This document shows positions 23,929 to 33,358 of a stretch of DNA of 64,000 nt, piece by piece. The translations under genes were made by a program, and so were the position numbers. Each line of letters begins with the position of its first letter. Position 1 is the first letter of the stretch. Source of the DNA: CAWDZK01 sp963807005 (GTDB lineage Bacteria > Actinomycetota > Actinomycetes > JACCUZ01); assembly GCA_963807005.1 (NCBI GenBank), contig CAWDZK010000002.1:1-64000 (forward strand), read 5' to 3'. Below the pieces are notes generated by a model that had not been told where the DNA came from, made no database searches, and worked only from the letters and a program-made list of their open reading frames with translations.

Positions 23929-25065
23929 TCACGGCCAGCACGCGGCGGCGTCCCCGTCCCCGACCCCCGGGCCGCCACCGTCGAGCTCGGCGCGTACTGC
24001 GCGGCTCACCTCGCGCAGCTCGGCCGGCCGCACCATGCGGTCGATGCCGTCCAGCAGCAGCCGCGCCATGGTGGCGCCGGGGTCCGCCCGCAGCGCGCGT
24101 TCCACCGCGACGAGGGCGAGTGCGCCGTCACCGGCGGCGTAGGCGAGCCAGGCGAGCACGGTGCAGACGGGCGCGGCGACGTCGTCGTCCACCAGCCTCG
24201 CGACCTGACCGAGCAGCTCGAGCAGCGTGTCGGCGTCGTCGTCCAGTGCCGCCGTCATCAGACCGTCGCGGACGCGCGTGTCGTGCAGCAGCACTGCGAC
24301 CAGGAGCGCGTCGAGGCCGGACGGCGGCTCGCGGTCACCGTCGGCGTAGCGCTCCCGTAGCAGCGCGAGCCGCGCGGCGGCCACAGTCCGCATGCCTCCT
24401 CCCCCGCTTGCCTGGGCGCGGTCGACCATCTCGTCCAGCTCGCCGGCCGCCTGCACCCGGACCGCCCGGGCCAGCGCGTGGTCCGACGGCTCCACCCTGC
24501 CCCGCAGCGACTCCCGGTCGGGCAGCACCGTCGCGCCCTGCCCCACGGCCTCCGCGGCGTACGCGTCGGCCGCGGCGGTCGGCCGGTCCGGCAACGGCAC
24601 CCCCTCGGTCGGGCAGCACCCCAGGTCGCGGCACAGGTAGGACCACCTCCGACCGCCGCGCACCAGCATCGCCTCGCACAGCTCGACCTCGTGGTCGTCG
24701 AGCGCCCCGGCCAGGTCGTCCACGAGATCGCACCGCGGGAGCTCGCCGCCCACGTCCGGAGCTGCGGTGTAGACCACGGCGAGCACCGCGTCGGCGCCGG
24801 CCTGGGCGGCGCGACGGGCGGTGTCCCTGGCTACCGCCGCCTCGTCCTCGGCCAGGGGCAGGTCCAGCCGCATGACGAGTCGGTCCCGCAGGCGGCTGCC
24901 CTCCAGCACCACCACGACGAGGCTCTCGCGGGGATGGAAGCCGAGCCGCCACGGCAGGACGCCGAGCACGTCGTCCGGGCCGCGCAGCCGGACCACCGTG
25001 CGCCCACCGGCTGCCGAACCACCACGTCGTCGCGCCGGAACGCCTCTGTTGCTGCCCGTGTCCAT
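23929..25065 (-). CDS. DUF4192 domain-containing protein
   Basis: A 378-residue actinobacterial protein of unknown function. It has the DUF4192 hallmarks: RLRGPDDVLGVLPWRLGFHP, then ESLVVVVLEG near the start, WSYLCRDLGCCPTEGVPLPD in the middle, and a C-terminal helical part with VLAWLAYAAGDGALALVAVERAL. The family is cytoplasmic and often near DNA-repair or replication genes; no reaction is known. The ATG at 25065 is the best start, as longer versions begin with unrelated Arg-rich sequence. It is divergent from the aldo/keto reductase gene. Confidence 0.85.
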   Translation of the reverse strand: MDTGSNRGVPARRRGGSAAGGRTVVRLRGPDDVLGVLPWRLGFHPRESLVVVVLEGSRLRDRLVMRLDLPLAEDEAAVARDTARRAAQAGADAVLAVVYTAAPDVGGELPRCDLVDDLAGALDDHEVELCEAMLVRGGRRWSYLCRDLGCCPTEGVPLPDRPTAAADAYAAEAVGQGATVLPDRESLRGRVEPSDHALARAVRVQAAGELDEMVDRAQASGGGGMRTVAAARLALLRERYADGDREPPSGLDALLVAVLLHDTRVRDGLMTAALDDDADTLLELLGQVARLVDDDVAAPVCTVLAWLAYAAGDGALALVAVERALRADPGATMARLLLDGIDRMVRPAELREVSRAVRAELDGGGPGVGDGDAAACWP

Positions 25066-25217
25066 GCCTCGAGCCTCGGGCCGTGGGAGGGTGCCGAGCA
25101 GAGCCCGGCCCAGCTCGGTGGACAAGGCCCGGCTGTGGACGACCACCCGGAGCGGGAGGGGCGAGCCGCACGTGGACGCCGATGTCATCGTCGTGCGGCC
25201 TCGCGGCCGCCCCTCCG

Positions 25218-25270
25218 CGGATCTTGAGGCGACACGCCGTACCGAGCGCGGTGCGTCGTCTCAAGATCCG
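25218..25270. repeat. Long imperfect inverted repeat between divergent genes
   Basis: The 18-bp arms 25218-25235 and 25253-25270 (CGGATCTTGA at the outer ends) pair with two mismatches around a 17-nt centre that can pair further. It lies between two divergently transcribed genes, so it is not a terminator for either. It may be a regulatory cruciform or one of the hairpin repeats seen elsewhere in the window. Confidence 0.6.
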
Positions 25271-25315
25271 AGGGGGGAAGGGGGGCGGACTGGGCGCGGA
25301 CGTAGGGTCGCCGGC

Positions 25316-26308
25316 ATGGAGCAGCGCACGCTCGGCCGGACCGGCCGCCAGGTGTCCGTCGTCGGCCTCGGCTGCTGGCAGCTCGGCGCCGACTGGGGCG
25401 ACGTCGGCGAGGCGGACGCGATGGCCGTGCTGCACGCCGCACTGGACAGCGGGGTGACCTTCCTGGACACCGCCGACGTCTACGGCGACGGCCGCAGCGA
25501 GTCCCTGATCGGGCGGGTGCTGCGCGACCGCGGCCAGCAGGACCAGGGCGTCACGGTGGCCACCAAGATGGGCCGGCGCGCCGACCCGTTCGAGGCGGGC
25601 GCGTTCACCCTCGACGCGTTCCGCGGCTGGCTGGACCGCAGCCGGAGGAACCTCGGGGTAGACACGATCGACCTGGTCCAGCTGCACTGCCCGCCCACGT
25701 CGGTGTTCTCCGACGACGCGGTGTACGACGCGCTCGACCGGCTGGTCGACGAGCAGGTGGTGGCGGCGTACGGGGTGTCGGTGGAGACCGTCGACGAGGC
25801 GCTGACCGCGATCGCCCGTCCGCACGTCGCGTCCGTGCAGATCATCCTGAACGCCTTCCGCCGCAAGCCGCTGGAGCGCGTGCTGCCTGCGGCGCAGGAG
25901 GCGGGCGTCGGGATCATCGCCCGGGTGCCGCTCGCGTCCGGGCTGCTGTCCGGGAAGTACGACGAGTCGACCACGTTCGCCGCGGACGACCATCGCACCT
26001 ACAACCGGGGCGGCGAGGCGTTCGACGTCGGCGAGACGTTCAGCGGCGTCCCCTTCGACGTCGGCGTGCAGGCCGCCCGTGCCGTGGCCGCGCTCACGCC
26101 CGAGGGCGCCACGACCGCGCAGCTGGCGCTGCGCTGGGTGGTCGACCAGCCCGGCGTCACCACGGTGATCCCGGGGGCGCGCAACGCCGACCAGGCGCGC
26201 GGCAACGCGGCAGCCGGCGCCCTCGCGCCGCTGGACGGCGGCACCCTCGACGCGCTGCGCGCCGTCTACGACGAGCAGGTCCGCGAGCACGTCCACGACC
26301 GCTGGTAG
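25316..26308 (+). CDS. Aldo/keto reductase
   Basis: A 330-residue NAD(P)H-dependent aldo/keto reductase with a TIM-barrel fold. The catalytic tetrad is visible: Asp in TADVYGDGRSE with Tyr four residues later, Lys in ATKMGRR, and His in VQLHCPP. The C-terminal cofactor loop is TTVIPGARNADQARGN. It resembles the AKR subfamily often annotated as general stress or IolS-like reductases; the substrate is unknown. TAGGGT lies 7 bp before the ATG, consistent with leaderless expression. The next gene starts 2 bp after its stop. Confidence 0.93.
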   Translation: MEQRTLGRTGRQVSVVGLGCWQLGADWGDVGEADAMAVLHAALDSGVTFLDTADVYGDGRSESLIGRVLRDRGQQDQGVTVATKMGRRADPFEAGAFTLDAFRGWLDRSRRNLGVDTIDLVQLHCPPTSVFSDDAVYDALDRLVDEQVVAAYGVSVETVDEALTAIARPHVASVQIILNAFRRKPLERVLPAAQEAGVGIIARVPLASGLLSGKYDESTTFAADDHRTYNRGGEAFDVGETFSGVPFDVGVQAARAVAALTPEGATTAQLALRWVVDQPGVTTVIPGARNADQARGNAAAGALAPLDGGTLDALRAVYDEQVREHVHDRW

Positions 26309-26310
26309 CG

Positions 26311-26796
26311 GTGCAGACCTTCCTGCCGTACCCGGACTTCGTCGCCAGCGCGCAGGCGCTCGACGACCGACGGCTCGGCAAGCAGCGCGTCGAGGCCTTG
26401 CAGGTGCTGCGGGCGCTGGTGCGGCCGGTCTACGGCTGGAAGCACCATCCGGCGGTCCGGATGTGGGTGGGGCACACCGAGGCGCTGACGTCGTACGGAC
26501 GGGTGATGTGCGTCGTGTGGACCGGGCGCGGCGGCGCCGACACCGTGCTGGACTCGCTGACGAGCGAGGCGGCCGCTGCCGGCCTGTCGACCGTGCGGCC
26601 GCAGGCCGAGCTGGCCGCGGCGGGAGCGCTGCCGCGGTGGCTGGGGGACGACGCGTTCCACCGCAGTCACCGGTCCGCCCTGGTGCGCAAGGACCCGGCC
26701 CACTACGGACCGCAGTTCCCGGACGCCGACCCGGAACTGCCCTACGTGTGGCCCGTGCGCGGGCCGCAGCGAGGCCGGGGCACGGCGCCGGCCTAG
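26311..26796 (+). CDS. MSMEG_6728-type conserved protein (pyrimidine-dimer glycosylase-like fold)
   Basis: A 161-residue protein. It begins QTFLPYPDFVASAQALDDRRLGKQRVEALQVL, has HHPAVRMWVGHTEALTSYG in the middle, and ends near FHRSHRSALVRKDPAHYGPQF and LPYVWPV. This architecture is known from MSMEG_6728-like proteins and phage pyrimidine-dimer DNA glycosylase relatives ('L-D-x-R-R-L-x-K-x-R-x-E'). A DNA-repair role is therefore possible but unproven here. The start is the GTG at 26311, directly after the reductase gene, so the two are likely one operon. Confidence 0.8.
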   Translation: MQTFLPYPDFVASAQALDDRRLGKQRVEALQVLRALVRPVYGWKHHPAVRMWVGHTEALTSYGRVMCVVWTGRGGADTVLDSLTSEAAAAGLSTVRPQAELAAAGALPRWLGDDAFHRSHRSALVRKDPAHYGPQFPDADPELPYVWPVRGPQRGRGTAPA

Positions 26797-26847
26797 CCGA
26801 CCGGAGCCGAGCAGGCCCAGCCCCCGTCCCCGTCGTACCCTCGCGGC

Positions 26848-27498
26848 ATGTACGTCCCCCGGCACTTCGCGGCACCCGACGAGCGCGCGGTGCACGACCT
26901 GCTGCACCGCCACGGTGCGGCCGACCTGGTGACCAGCACCGAGCAGGGCCTGCTCGCGTCGTTGCTGCCGTTCGTCTACGACGAACCGGAGGGCGAGCAG
27001 CCCGGGCGGCTGCTCGGGCACGTCGCCCGGCCGAACGACCAGTGGCGGGTGCCCGCCACGACCGAGGCGCTGGTCATCGTGCGCGGCCCGGACGCGTACG
27101 TGTCGCCGTCCTGGTACGCGACCAAGCGCGAGCACGGCCGGGTGGTGCCCACCTGGAACTACGTCACCGCGCACGTCTACGGCCGGCTGGTCGTGCACGA
27201 CGACCCGTCCTGGGTCGAGGCGGTCGTCCGCCGCCTGACCGCGAAGCACGAGGCCGGGCTGCGCGAGCCGTGGTCGGTCGACGACGCGCCGCCGGCCTAC
27301 CTCACCGGGCAGCTGCGCGCGATCGTGGGCGTCGAGGTCGAGATCAGCCGGGTCGAGGCCAAGTGGAAGCTCAGCCAGAACCGGTCGGACGCCGACCAGG
27401 ACGGGGTCGTCGCCGGCCTGGCCGGGCAGACCGCGCCCGGTGCCGGCGGCGTGCGTGCGGCGATGGCCGGGGAGCCGGCGCCCGGTACGTCCCCTTGA
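26848..27498 (+). CDS. FMN-binding negative transcriptional regulator, PaiB family
   Basis: A 216-residue split-barrel flavoprotein-like regulator. It starts MYVPRHFAAPDERAVHDLLH. It carries LLGHVARPNDQWR, the conserved YVSPSWYATKREHGRVVPTWNY strand and the C-terminal VGVEVEISRVEAKWKLSQNR, all diagnostic of PaiB. B. subtilis PaiB represses sporulation and protease genes; a similar repressor role here is only inferred. TACCCT lies 6 bp upstream of the ATG, so the mRNA is probably leaderless. Confidence 0.92.
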   Translation: MYVPRHFAAPDERAVHDLLHRHGAADLVTSTEQGLLASLLPFVYDEPEGEQPGRLLGHVARPNDQWRVPATTEALVIVRGPDAYVSPSWYATKREHGRVVPTWNYVTAHVYGRLVVHDDPSWVEAVVRRLTAKHEAGLREPWSVDDAPPAYLTGQLRAIVGVEVEISRVEAKWKLSQNRSDADQDGVVAGLAGQTAPGAGGVRAAMAGEPAPGTSP

Positions 27499-27562
27499 GC
27501 CGGTCGGGATGCAGGAGTAGGCCGGAGGGCGACGGGGGCAGCCGACGGACAAGGAGGTCGCC

Positions 27563-27862
27563 GTGTCGACGTTCATCCAGGTGATCGACTACCGCACCAG
27601 CAAGGGGGCCGAGATCGAGGCACTCATGGACGAGTGGCGGGACAGCACCGAGGGGCGCCGTTCGACCGCGAACGCGGTCACCTGCCGCGACCGGGAGCAG
27701 GACGGCCACTACGTGACCATCGTGGAGTTCCCGAGCTACGAGGCGGCCATGCGCAACAACGAGCTTCCGGAGACCCAGTCGTTCGCCGCCCGGATGCGCG
27801 CTCTGTGCGACGGAGAGCCGCGGTTCCTCAATCTCGACGAGGTCCGGCGGGACAAGGCCTGA
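27563..27862 (+). CDS. Antibiotic-biosynthesis-monooxygenase-like (dimeric alpha/beta barrel) protein
   Basis: A 99-residue protein with a ferredoxin-like alpha/beta pattern: FIQVIDYRTSKGAEIEALMDEW, then CRDREQDGHYVTIVEFPSYE and AAMRNNELPETQSFAARM. These small barrels include ABM monooxygenases and stress-responsive dimers. No heme or flavin ligand is evident. The GTG at 27563 has a strong AAGGAGG site 6 bp upstream. It stands alone between the PaiB gene and the convergent pirin gene. Confidence 0.7.
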   Translation: MSTFIQVIDYRTSKGAEIEALMDEWRDSTEGRRSTANAVTCRDREQDGHYVTIVEFPSYEAAMRNNELPETQSFAARMRALCDGEPRFLNLDEVRRDKA

Positions 27863-27958
27863 GGGAGCCACCGCACGACCGCGTGGCACAGCGCGCGGTG
27901 GGGTGGCGGGCGTCCGCGCCGCTCACGGAGTGCGGACGTCCGTCACCCGGCCGGGCGC

Positions 27959-28936
27959 TCAGGTCCGGCGGCGGGGGCGCAGCCGGCTGGTGGGCAGCGC
28001 CGGCGCGGACAGCGCCGGACCGTCGTACGCCGTGACCCGGCCGAACCTGGTCTCGGCGCCGTCGACCGCGGCCATCCACTCCTCGCGCGCGGCAACGATC
28101 TCGTCGTGGCTGCGCGCCACGAAGTTCCACCACATCAGCAGGTCCTCGTCGAACGGCTCGCCGCCGACGAGGAACGCCCGGCCGCCCTGGTCCCCGGCGC
28201 CGACGCGCAGCGACCTGGCTCCGGGCGGCAGGTAGGCCAGCGACCCCGCGGGGAGCGGCTCGCGGCCGACGGTGACGTCGTCGAGGGCGAGCACCGCGTG
28301 CTCGAACGCCGGCTCCAGCTCGAGGCCGGTGCCGGCGGACGCCGCCAGCGTCAGCTCCGCGCCCACGATCGGGGTGTACGCCGCGGCCGGTGACCGGTGC
28401 CCGGCGAGGGTGCCGAGGACGACGCGGACGGTGAGGCCGTCGGCGCTGACGCACGGCAGGTCGGCGTGGTGGGCGAAGCCTGGTGCGATGTCGCGCTGCT
28501 GCGCCGGCAGCGCCACCCAGAGCTGCAGCCCGCGCAGCGGGCCGGCGTACGCCGCGGACGACGTCTCGGCGTGGCTGATGCCGCGGCCGGCGGTCATCAG
28601 GTTGAGCTCCCCCGGGCGCACCTCGGCATCGTTGCCGAGGCTGTCGCGGTGCCGGACCTCGCCGTCCAGCAGCCAGGTCACCGTCTGCAGACCGGTGTGC
28701 GGGTGCGGCGGCACGTGCATGCCGGACGACCCGCTCACCTCGTGCGGGCCGTAGTCGTCGAGGAAGCACCAGGCACCGACGGTCCGCAGGGCGCGGTGCG
28801 GCAGAGTCCGGCGGACCACCATCGCCCGCGGCCCGCCGAGCGGGACCTCGCGCGGCGCGAGGACCAGGGACTCCGCGCCCTGCTGGGGCAGGACACCCAG
28901 AGCGCTCTCCGCCGGTCGCTGGTCGAGGTTGCTCAC
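27959..28936 (-). CDS. Pirin family protein
   Basis: A 325-residue bicupin. The metal-binding cupin signature is complete: GMHVPPHPHTGLQTVTWLL (His ligands), then GELNLMTAGRGISHAE (His and Glu). The second cupin has LPAGSLAYLPPGARSLRV and ends in the characteristic FDEDLLMWWNFVARSHDEI. Pirins are iron proteins that can act as quercetinases or transcription co-regulators. The start is a GTG at 28936, with TACGCT 7 bp upstream. Confidence 0.93.
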   Translation of the reverse strand: MSNLDQRPAESALGVLPQQGAESLVLAPREVPLGGPRAMVVRRTLPHRALRTVGAWCFLDDYGPHEVSGSSGMHVPPHPHTGLQTVTWLLDGEVRHRDSLGNDAEVRPGELNLMTAGRGISHAETSSAAYAGPLRGLQLWVALPAQQRDIAPGFAHHADLPCVSADGLTVRVVLGTLAGHRSPAAAYTPIVGAELTLAASAGTGLELEPAFEHAVLALDDVTVGREPLPAGSLAYLPPGARSLRVGAGDQGGRAFLVGGEPFDEDLLMWWNFVARSHDEIVAAREEWMAAVDGAETRFGRVTAYDGPALSAPALPTSRLRPRRRT

Positions 28937-28964
28937 CCGACCGAGCGTACGTCGGGTCCGCCGG

Positions 28965-29627
28965 TCAGTGCCGGGCGGCGGAGCCGAACCCGGCCTCGCG
29001 CGCCTTGACGATCGCCGCGGCCCGGTCCGGCACCTGGAGCTTGGTGAAGATGTTCGACACGTGGTTGCGGATCGTCTTCAGCGACAGCACCAGCTCGTGG
29101 GCGATCACCGCGTTGCCCTTGCCTGCGGCGATGAGGTCCAGCACCTGGCGCTCCCGGTCGGTGAGGGACGGGAACGCGGCGCGCGCCGAGCCGTCACCGG
29201 CGGAGAAGTGCTCGATCACTCGCCGCGCGACCGACTGGCCGAGCAGCACCTCGCCGGCCGCGACCGCCCGGACGGCCCGCAGGATCTCGTCCTGCTCGGC
29301 TCCCTTGAGCAGGTAGCCGCGCGCTCCCGCGCGCATCGCCGCGAACACCGACTCGTCGTCCTCGAACATCGTGAGCACGACGACCCCGACCCCGGGCCGC
29401 AGCCGGAGCAGCCGTCGGGTGGCCTCGATGCCGTCCAGGCCGGGCATCCGGAGGTCCATGAGCACGACGTCCGGCCGGAGCGGCTCGGCGAGCTCCACGG
29501 CCTGCAGCCCGTCCTCGGCGAGGCCCACCACCTCGACGTCGGCGGCCTCGGCCAGCATCAGCTGCAGCCCGGCGCGGAAGGCGGGGTGGTCGTCGGCGAC
29601 GAGCACCCGCACCGGCTCGGGCGTCAC
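28965..29627 (-). CDS. NarL/LuxR-type response regulator
   Basis: A 220-residue two-domain regulator. The receiver domain has the acidic pair in VLVADDHPAF, phospho-acceptor Asp58 (VVLMDLRMPG), Thr in VVLTMFEDD and Lys in GYLLKG. The C-terminal LuxR helix-turn-helix is SLTDRERQVLDLIAAGKGNA and SLKTIRNHVSNIFTKLQV. The GTG at 29627 overlaps the stop of the sensor kinase by 4 bp, so the two are partners. Target genes are not visible; the adjacent four-helix membrane gene (31873) is divergent from the kinase. Confidence 0.95.
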   Translation of the reverse strand: MTPEPVRVLVADDHPAFRAGLQLMLAEAADVEVVGLAEDGLQAVELAEPLRPDVVLMDLRMPGLDGIEATRRLLRLRPGVGVVVLTMFEDDESVFAAMRAGARGYLLKGAEQDEILRAVRAVAAGEVLLGQSVARRVIEHFSAGDGSARAAFPSLTDRERQVLDLIAAGKGNAVIAHELVLSLKTIRNHVSNIFTKLQVPDRAAAIVKAREAGFGSAARH

Positions 29628-31711
29628 GGGGCAACCGGGTCGTCGACGGCTCCGGCCGGTGCGGGCAGCGGCAACGCGGGAACCGGCAGCGGAGCAGGCA
29701 TCGCCAACGGCAGCACCGCCTTCACCACCGTGCCGCCGCCGGACCGCCGGGCCACCGTGCACGACCCGCCGAGCTCGGCGGCGCGCTCGCGCATCGAGGC
29801 CCAGCCGACGCCGGCGCGAGTGAGGTCCCACGGCCGTGAGCCGTCGTCGGACACCGTCAGCTCGAGCGCGCCGTTGACCCCTACGGTCACGAGGCAGGCG
29901 GTCGCACCGGAGTGCCGCAGCGCGTTGGCCATCGCCTCGGTGGCGATCCGGTACGCCGCCACCTCGGCGGCCGCGGGCAGGCTCGGCGCCGGGGAGGGGC
30001 CCTCGACCTCGAACGACGGGCCGGCACTGCCGGCGCGGGTCAGCATCGCGGCGCGCTGCCGGAGCGCGTCGACCAGGCCGACCTCGTCCAGTGCCGGCGG
30101 ACGCAGGTCGTCCACCAGGCGGCGGATGTCGTCGATGGCGTCACGGGTCTCCCGGCGCAGCTGCTGCAGCAGCCGTCCGGCGCGCTCGTCGCCGACCAGG
30201 CCGCTGACCGCGTTGAGCTTGAGCACGATGGCCGCGAGCGACGGCCCCAGCCCGTCGTGCAGGTCGCGCCGGATGCGTCGGCGCTCCTCCTCGCGGGCCG
30301 TCACGAGCCGGACCCGGGACTGCTGCAGGTCCAGGGCGAGGAACACCGCGTCGACGACGACCCCGGCGTGCCGGGCCAGCTCGTCGAGCAGCCCCCGGTC
30401 GGCGGCCGACAGGCCCCGACCCGGCGGGACGTGCACCACCAGCCGGCCGAGCGGCTGGCCGTGGTGCTCCAGCGGAACGACCACCTGCTCTGCCGCCGGG
30501 TCGGCCGGCGGCCCGCCTGCGGCCGCACCGGCCCGGTCGACCTGCACGTCCACCCGGTCCACCCGCAGCGCCTCGGCCACCGTGGCCGCGACCGTGCGCA
30601 CCACCTGCTCGGGGTCCGCGGTGCCCTGCAGCCGGTCGGACAGCCGGCGCAGCGCGGCGTAGGGGTCAGCCCGGTCGCCGTAGACCCAGCGGTCGACCCG
30701 GCGGCGGACTCGCGCCTGCACGGGGTGGACGGCGACCGCGACCACACCCACGGCGAGCAGCCCGGCGACCTCGCCGCCGCCCGCGAGGGCCCGGACCGAT
30801 GCCAGGGCCGCCGCATACGTGGCCACCACGAGCACGGTGAGGACGCCGTACGTCACCGTCCGGCTGAGCACCAGCTGGATGTCGAACAGGCGGCTGCGCA
30901 ACATCGCCACCCCGATGGCGAGAGGAAGGACGGTGCCGAGCACCGTGACGCCCAGGAACTGCAGCACACCGCCTGCGCCCAGCCAGTAGTCCAGCCAGCA
31001 CAGCGCGAGGCCCCCGGGGATGCTCGTGGCGGCCCAGGCGAACCAGAGCAGCTGCACGCGCTCCTCGCCGACGGCCCGGCGCAGCCGGACCACGGCGCAG
31101 ACCACCGCGCCGAGCAGGAGAGCCGGCACGGAACCCACTCCGACCACGTCCGCGACCAGCTGGAGGGCCACTGGTGGGGCGGGCAGCCCGTCGAGCGGTG
31201 GCGTCACCCCCGGGTTGGCCTGCCGGAACGACGACACGTCCAGCGCAGCGAGGACGAGGAACACGACGTGCCCCAGCAGGCAGGCCGTGACGTACCGTCG
31301 CCACCGGTGGCTGAGGAAGCTGCCGGTCGGGAACACGTAGCCGACCAGCGCGAGGAACACGTAGAGCAGGACCCACGACCCCTGCCCGAGCTGGGTGGCC
31401 CACGCACCGATCCTGCTCCCGGTCGCGCTCGAGTCGCCGCTCAGGACGAGGGCGGCAGCGAGTGCATGCGCGACGAGGAGCCAGCCGACGACGTGGCGCG
31501 GGTGCCGCCGCAGGACCAGCAGGCCGACGACGAGCGCCGTCACCGACTCGAGCAGCACCAGGAGCACGGCAGGCATCACTCCTGGCAGCTGGTCTCTCCG
31601 CAGCCAGGTGCCCGAGGCGGTCCAGCCGACCACCCAGAGCAGCGCGAGCGCCGCGAGCAGCCGGACCCGTCGAGCGTCGCGGGTGTGGGCACCGCTGGTC
31701 CGCTGGTCCAT
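29624..31711 (-). CDS. Membrane sensor histidine kinase (NarL-partner type)
   Basis: A 695-residue kinase. The N-terminal ~330 residues contain about eight to ten hydrophobic helices. A GAF-like domain follows (~345-460), then the HisKA_3 dimerisation helix with phospho-acceptor His485 in RRDLHDGLGP. The HATPase domain has IATEAMANALRHSGA (N box), VSDDGSRPWD and GWASMRERAAELGG. The C-terminal tail is Pro/Ala-rich. The ATG at 31711 gives a proper first helix, and longer frames add Arg-rich sequence. The ligand is unknown; the many membrane helices suggest membrane or lipid sensing. Confidence 0.93.
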   Translation of the reverse strand: MDQRTSGAHTRDARRVRLLAALALLWVVGWTASGTWLRRDQLPGVMPAVLLVLLESVTALVVGLLVLRRHPRHVVGWLLVAHALAAALVLSGDSSATGSRIGAWATQLGQGSWVLLYVFLALVGYVFPTGSFLSHRWRRYVTACLLGHVVFLVLAALDVSSFRQANPGVTPPLDGLPAPPVALQLVADVVGVGSVPALLLGAVVCAVVRLRRAVGEERVQLLWFAWAATSIPGGLALCWLDYWLGAGGVLQFLGVTVLGTVLPLAIGVAMLRSRLFDIQLVLSRTVTYGVLTVLVVATYAAALASVRALAGGGEVAGLLAVGVVAVAVHPVQARVRRRVDRWVYGDRADPYAALRRLSDRLQGTADPEQVVRTVAATVAEALRVDRVDVQVDRAGAAAGGPPADPAAEQVVVPLEHHGQPLGRLVVHVPPGRGLSAADRGLLDELARHAGVVVDAVFLALDLQQSRVRLVTAREEERRRIRRDLHDGLGPSLAAIVLKLNAVSGLVGDERAGRLLQQLRRETRDAIDDIRRLVDDLRPPALDEVGLVDALRQRAAMLTRAGSAGPSFEVEGPSPAPSLPAAAEVAAYRIATEAMANALRHSGATACLVTVGVNGALELTVSDDGSRPWDLTRAGVGWASMRERAAELGGSCTVARRSGGGTVVKAVLPLAMPAPLPVPALPLPAPAGAVDDPVAP

Positions 31712-31872
31712 GGCAGCTCCGAGTGTGGACCCTCGACGCCCCTCGCGGAACGGACTCGGGAACGGTTCCCGGCAAGGTCGGGACACCGGGCCGCGGCGCC
31801 CGGGCGCCCGGGCGGCGACGGTCGGTGGGGAGCCCGCCTGACGACGGCGGACCGTGACACGAGGAGACCGCC

Positions 31873-32526
31873 ATGACACCCAGCCGCTTCGACCGATTCC
31901 TCCCGCTCGCCGGCGTCCTCGCCGGCGTCGCGTTCCTGGCGGTGAACATCCTCACGTGGGACGCGCCGAACGGCACCGACGTGACCACGGTGACGGCCTG
32001 GGGGTCGACGCACGAGACCCGCAGCGAGGTCGCCGGTTTCGCCCTCGCACTGGTCGCGGTGCTGATGGCGTTCTTCACCGCGGCGTTGCGCCAGGCGATC
32101 CGGTCCGGCGAGCCGGGCGAGTCGACGTACAGCAGTGCGGCTTTCGCCGGCGGCGTGATGGTGGCTTCCGCCTCCGGGCTGTGGTCGTTCCTGTCCCTGG
32201 CCCAGGCCTCCGCCGTGAGGGCCGGCGACCGCGCTGCGGTGCAGACGCTGGCACACCTGACATCGCTGGCCTGGCTGCCCTGGCTGATGGGGGCGATCGT
32301 GCTCTTCGTCGCCCTCGGTCTCGGCGGACTTCGGACGGCCGGCCTGCCCAGCTGGCTGTCCTGGCCCACCCTCGTGCTCGGCCTGCTCGGCCTCACCGGG
32401 ATAGGCGGCTTCGCGGTCTACCTCGTCATGCCGGTCTGGCTGATCGTCGCCGGTGCCGTGCTGACCGGTCAGGTGGGCCGGGACTCCGTCGCCGCCGAGG
32501 TCCCGCGCCAGCCCGCGCACGCCTGA
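31873..32526 (+). CDS. Multi-helix membrane protein of unknown function
   Basis: A 217-residue integral membrane protein. Helices lie at about residues 10-28 (LAGVLAGVAFLAVNIL), 51-70 (VAGFALALVAVLMAFFTAAL), 88-110, 128-150 (LAWLPWLMGAIVLFVALGLG) and 160-195. It has the general pattern of four- or five-helix actinobacterial proteins without a named family. The ATG at 31873 has a GAGGAGA ribosome-binding site. It is divergent from the sensor kinase and might be a target or partner, which is inference only. Confidence 0.65.
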   Translation: MTPSRFDRFLPLAGVLAGVAFLAVNILTWDAPNGTDVTTVTAWGSTHETRSEVAGFALALVAVLMAFFTAALRQAIRSGEPGESTYSSAAFAGGVMVASASGLWSFLSLAQASAVRAGDRAAVQTLAHLTSLAWLPWLMGAIVLFVALGLGGLRTAGLPSWLSWPTLVLGLLGLTGIGGFAVYLVMPVWLIVAGAVLTGQVGRDSVAAEVPRQPAHA

Positions 32527-32569
32527 CGCCGTACCGCAGCGGCCCGGGGCCCGGGCCCGGTCGACCTGG

Positions 32570-33358
32570 TCAGCCGTAGCGGCCGACCAGGTCGACCGAC
32601 CGCTGCGCGGACGACGAGGTGTCGACCAGGCGCAGCCCGAGCACGTCGGCGGCCGAGGCCAGGGCAGCGACCGGGTCGGCGGGCAGCCGCCGCGAGGTCA
32701 CCAGGTGGCGGACGACGAGTCCCTTGACCCACTTGGCGTGGTAGCTGACCGGGCCCACGTCGCCGCCGGGCCGCTCGGCGAGGACGCGGACGGCCACGAG
32801 CTGGTCGCGCAGACCGGCCGCCGGTCGCCACATGCCCCGGTAGTCGGTGGACCGCAGGTCCACCACGGGCTGGTCGCCCACGAGGGCGGGCATGGCCTCG
32901 GCGAGCGCTCCGCGCCAGTGCGCGGCGACGCCCCCATGGCCGGGGACCGTTCCGGACGCCGGCACCCGGTAGTCCGGCACCAGGTCCCCGGCCCGGACGA
33001 CGCCCCAGAGGCCGCTCACCACGAGGACCGACTCCCGGGCCCTCCGGAGGGCGGCCGGGCCCAGCGTCGCGGCGTCCAGCGCCTGGTAGACGACACCGGC
33101 GTAGCGGTCGAGGGCGGCCATCGTCGGCGCCGACCCGGCCGCCAGGGTGACCCGAAGCGACTCCCGGGCGAGGGACGCCGGGAGCCGGAGGCCGGCGGCC
33201 AGCCCGGGCCGGTCGGTCCGCGCAGCCCGGCGCACCGCGGCGAGCAGCGCGGCGCGGGGTGCGGCCAGCCCGGGTGTGCTGAGGGACGGTCGTCGGCCCA
33301 CCGGTGGGCCCTCGCCACCGGCGGTCTTGGCCTCGGACGGCGGCAGCAGGACGAGCAC
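32570..33358 (-). CDS. yaaA: Peroxide stress protein YaaA (UPF0246)
   Basis: A 262-residue protein of the YaaA family. It has LVLLPPSEAKT at the start, YAGVVYQALDAATL, VVSGLWGVVRAGDLVPDYR, the ALVGDQPVVDLRSTDYRGMW stretch, and VSYHAKWVKGLVVRHL near the end. In E. coli the protein binds DNA and limits oxidative damage by lowering free iron. The GTG at 33358 has TAGCGT 8 bp upstream, again suggesting leaderless initiation. It is divergent from the large SARP regulator. Confidence 0.93.
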   Translation of the reverse strand: MLVLLPPSEAKTAGGEGPPVGRRPSLSTPGLAAPRAALLAAVRRAARTDRPGLAAGLRLPASLARESLRVTLAAGSAPTMAALDRYAGVVYQALDAATLGPAALRRARESVLVVSGLWGVVRAGDLVPDYRVPASGTVPGHGGVAAHWRGALAEAMPALVGDQPVVDLRSTDYRGMWRPAAGLRDQLVAVRVLAERPGGDVGPVSYHAKWVKGLVVRHLVTSRRLPADPVAALASAADVLGLRLVDTSSSAQRSVDLVGRYG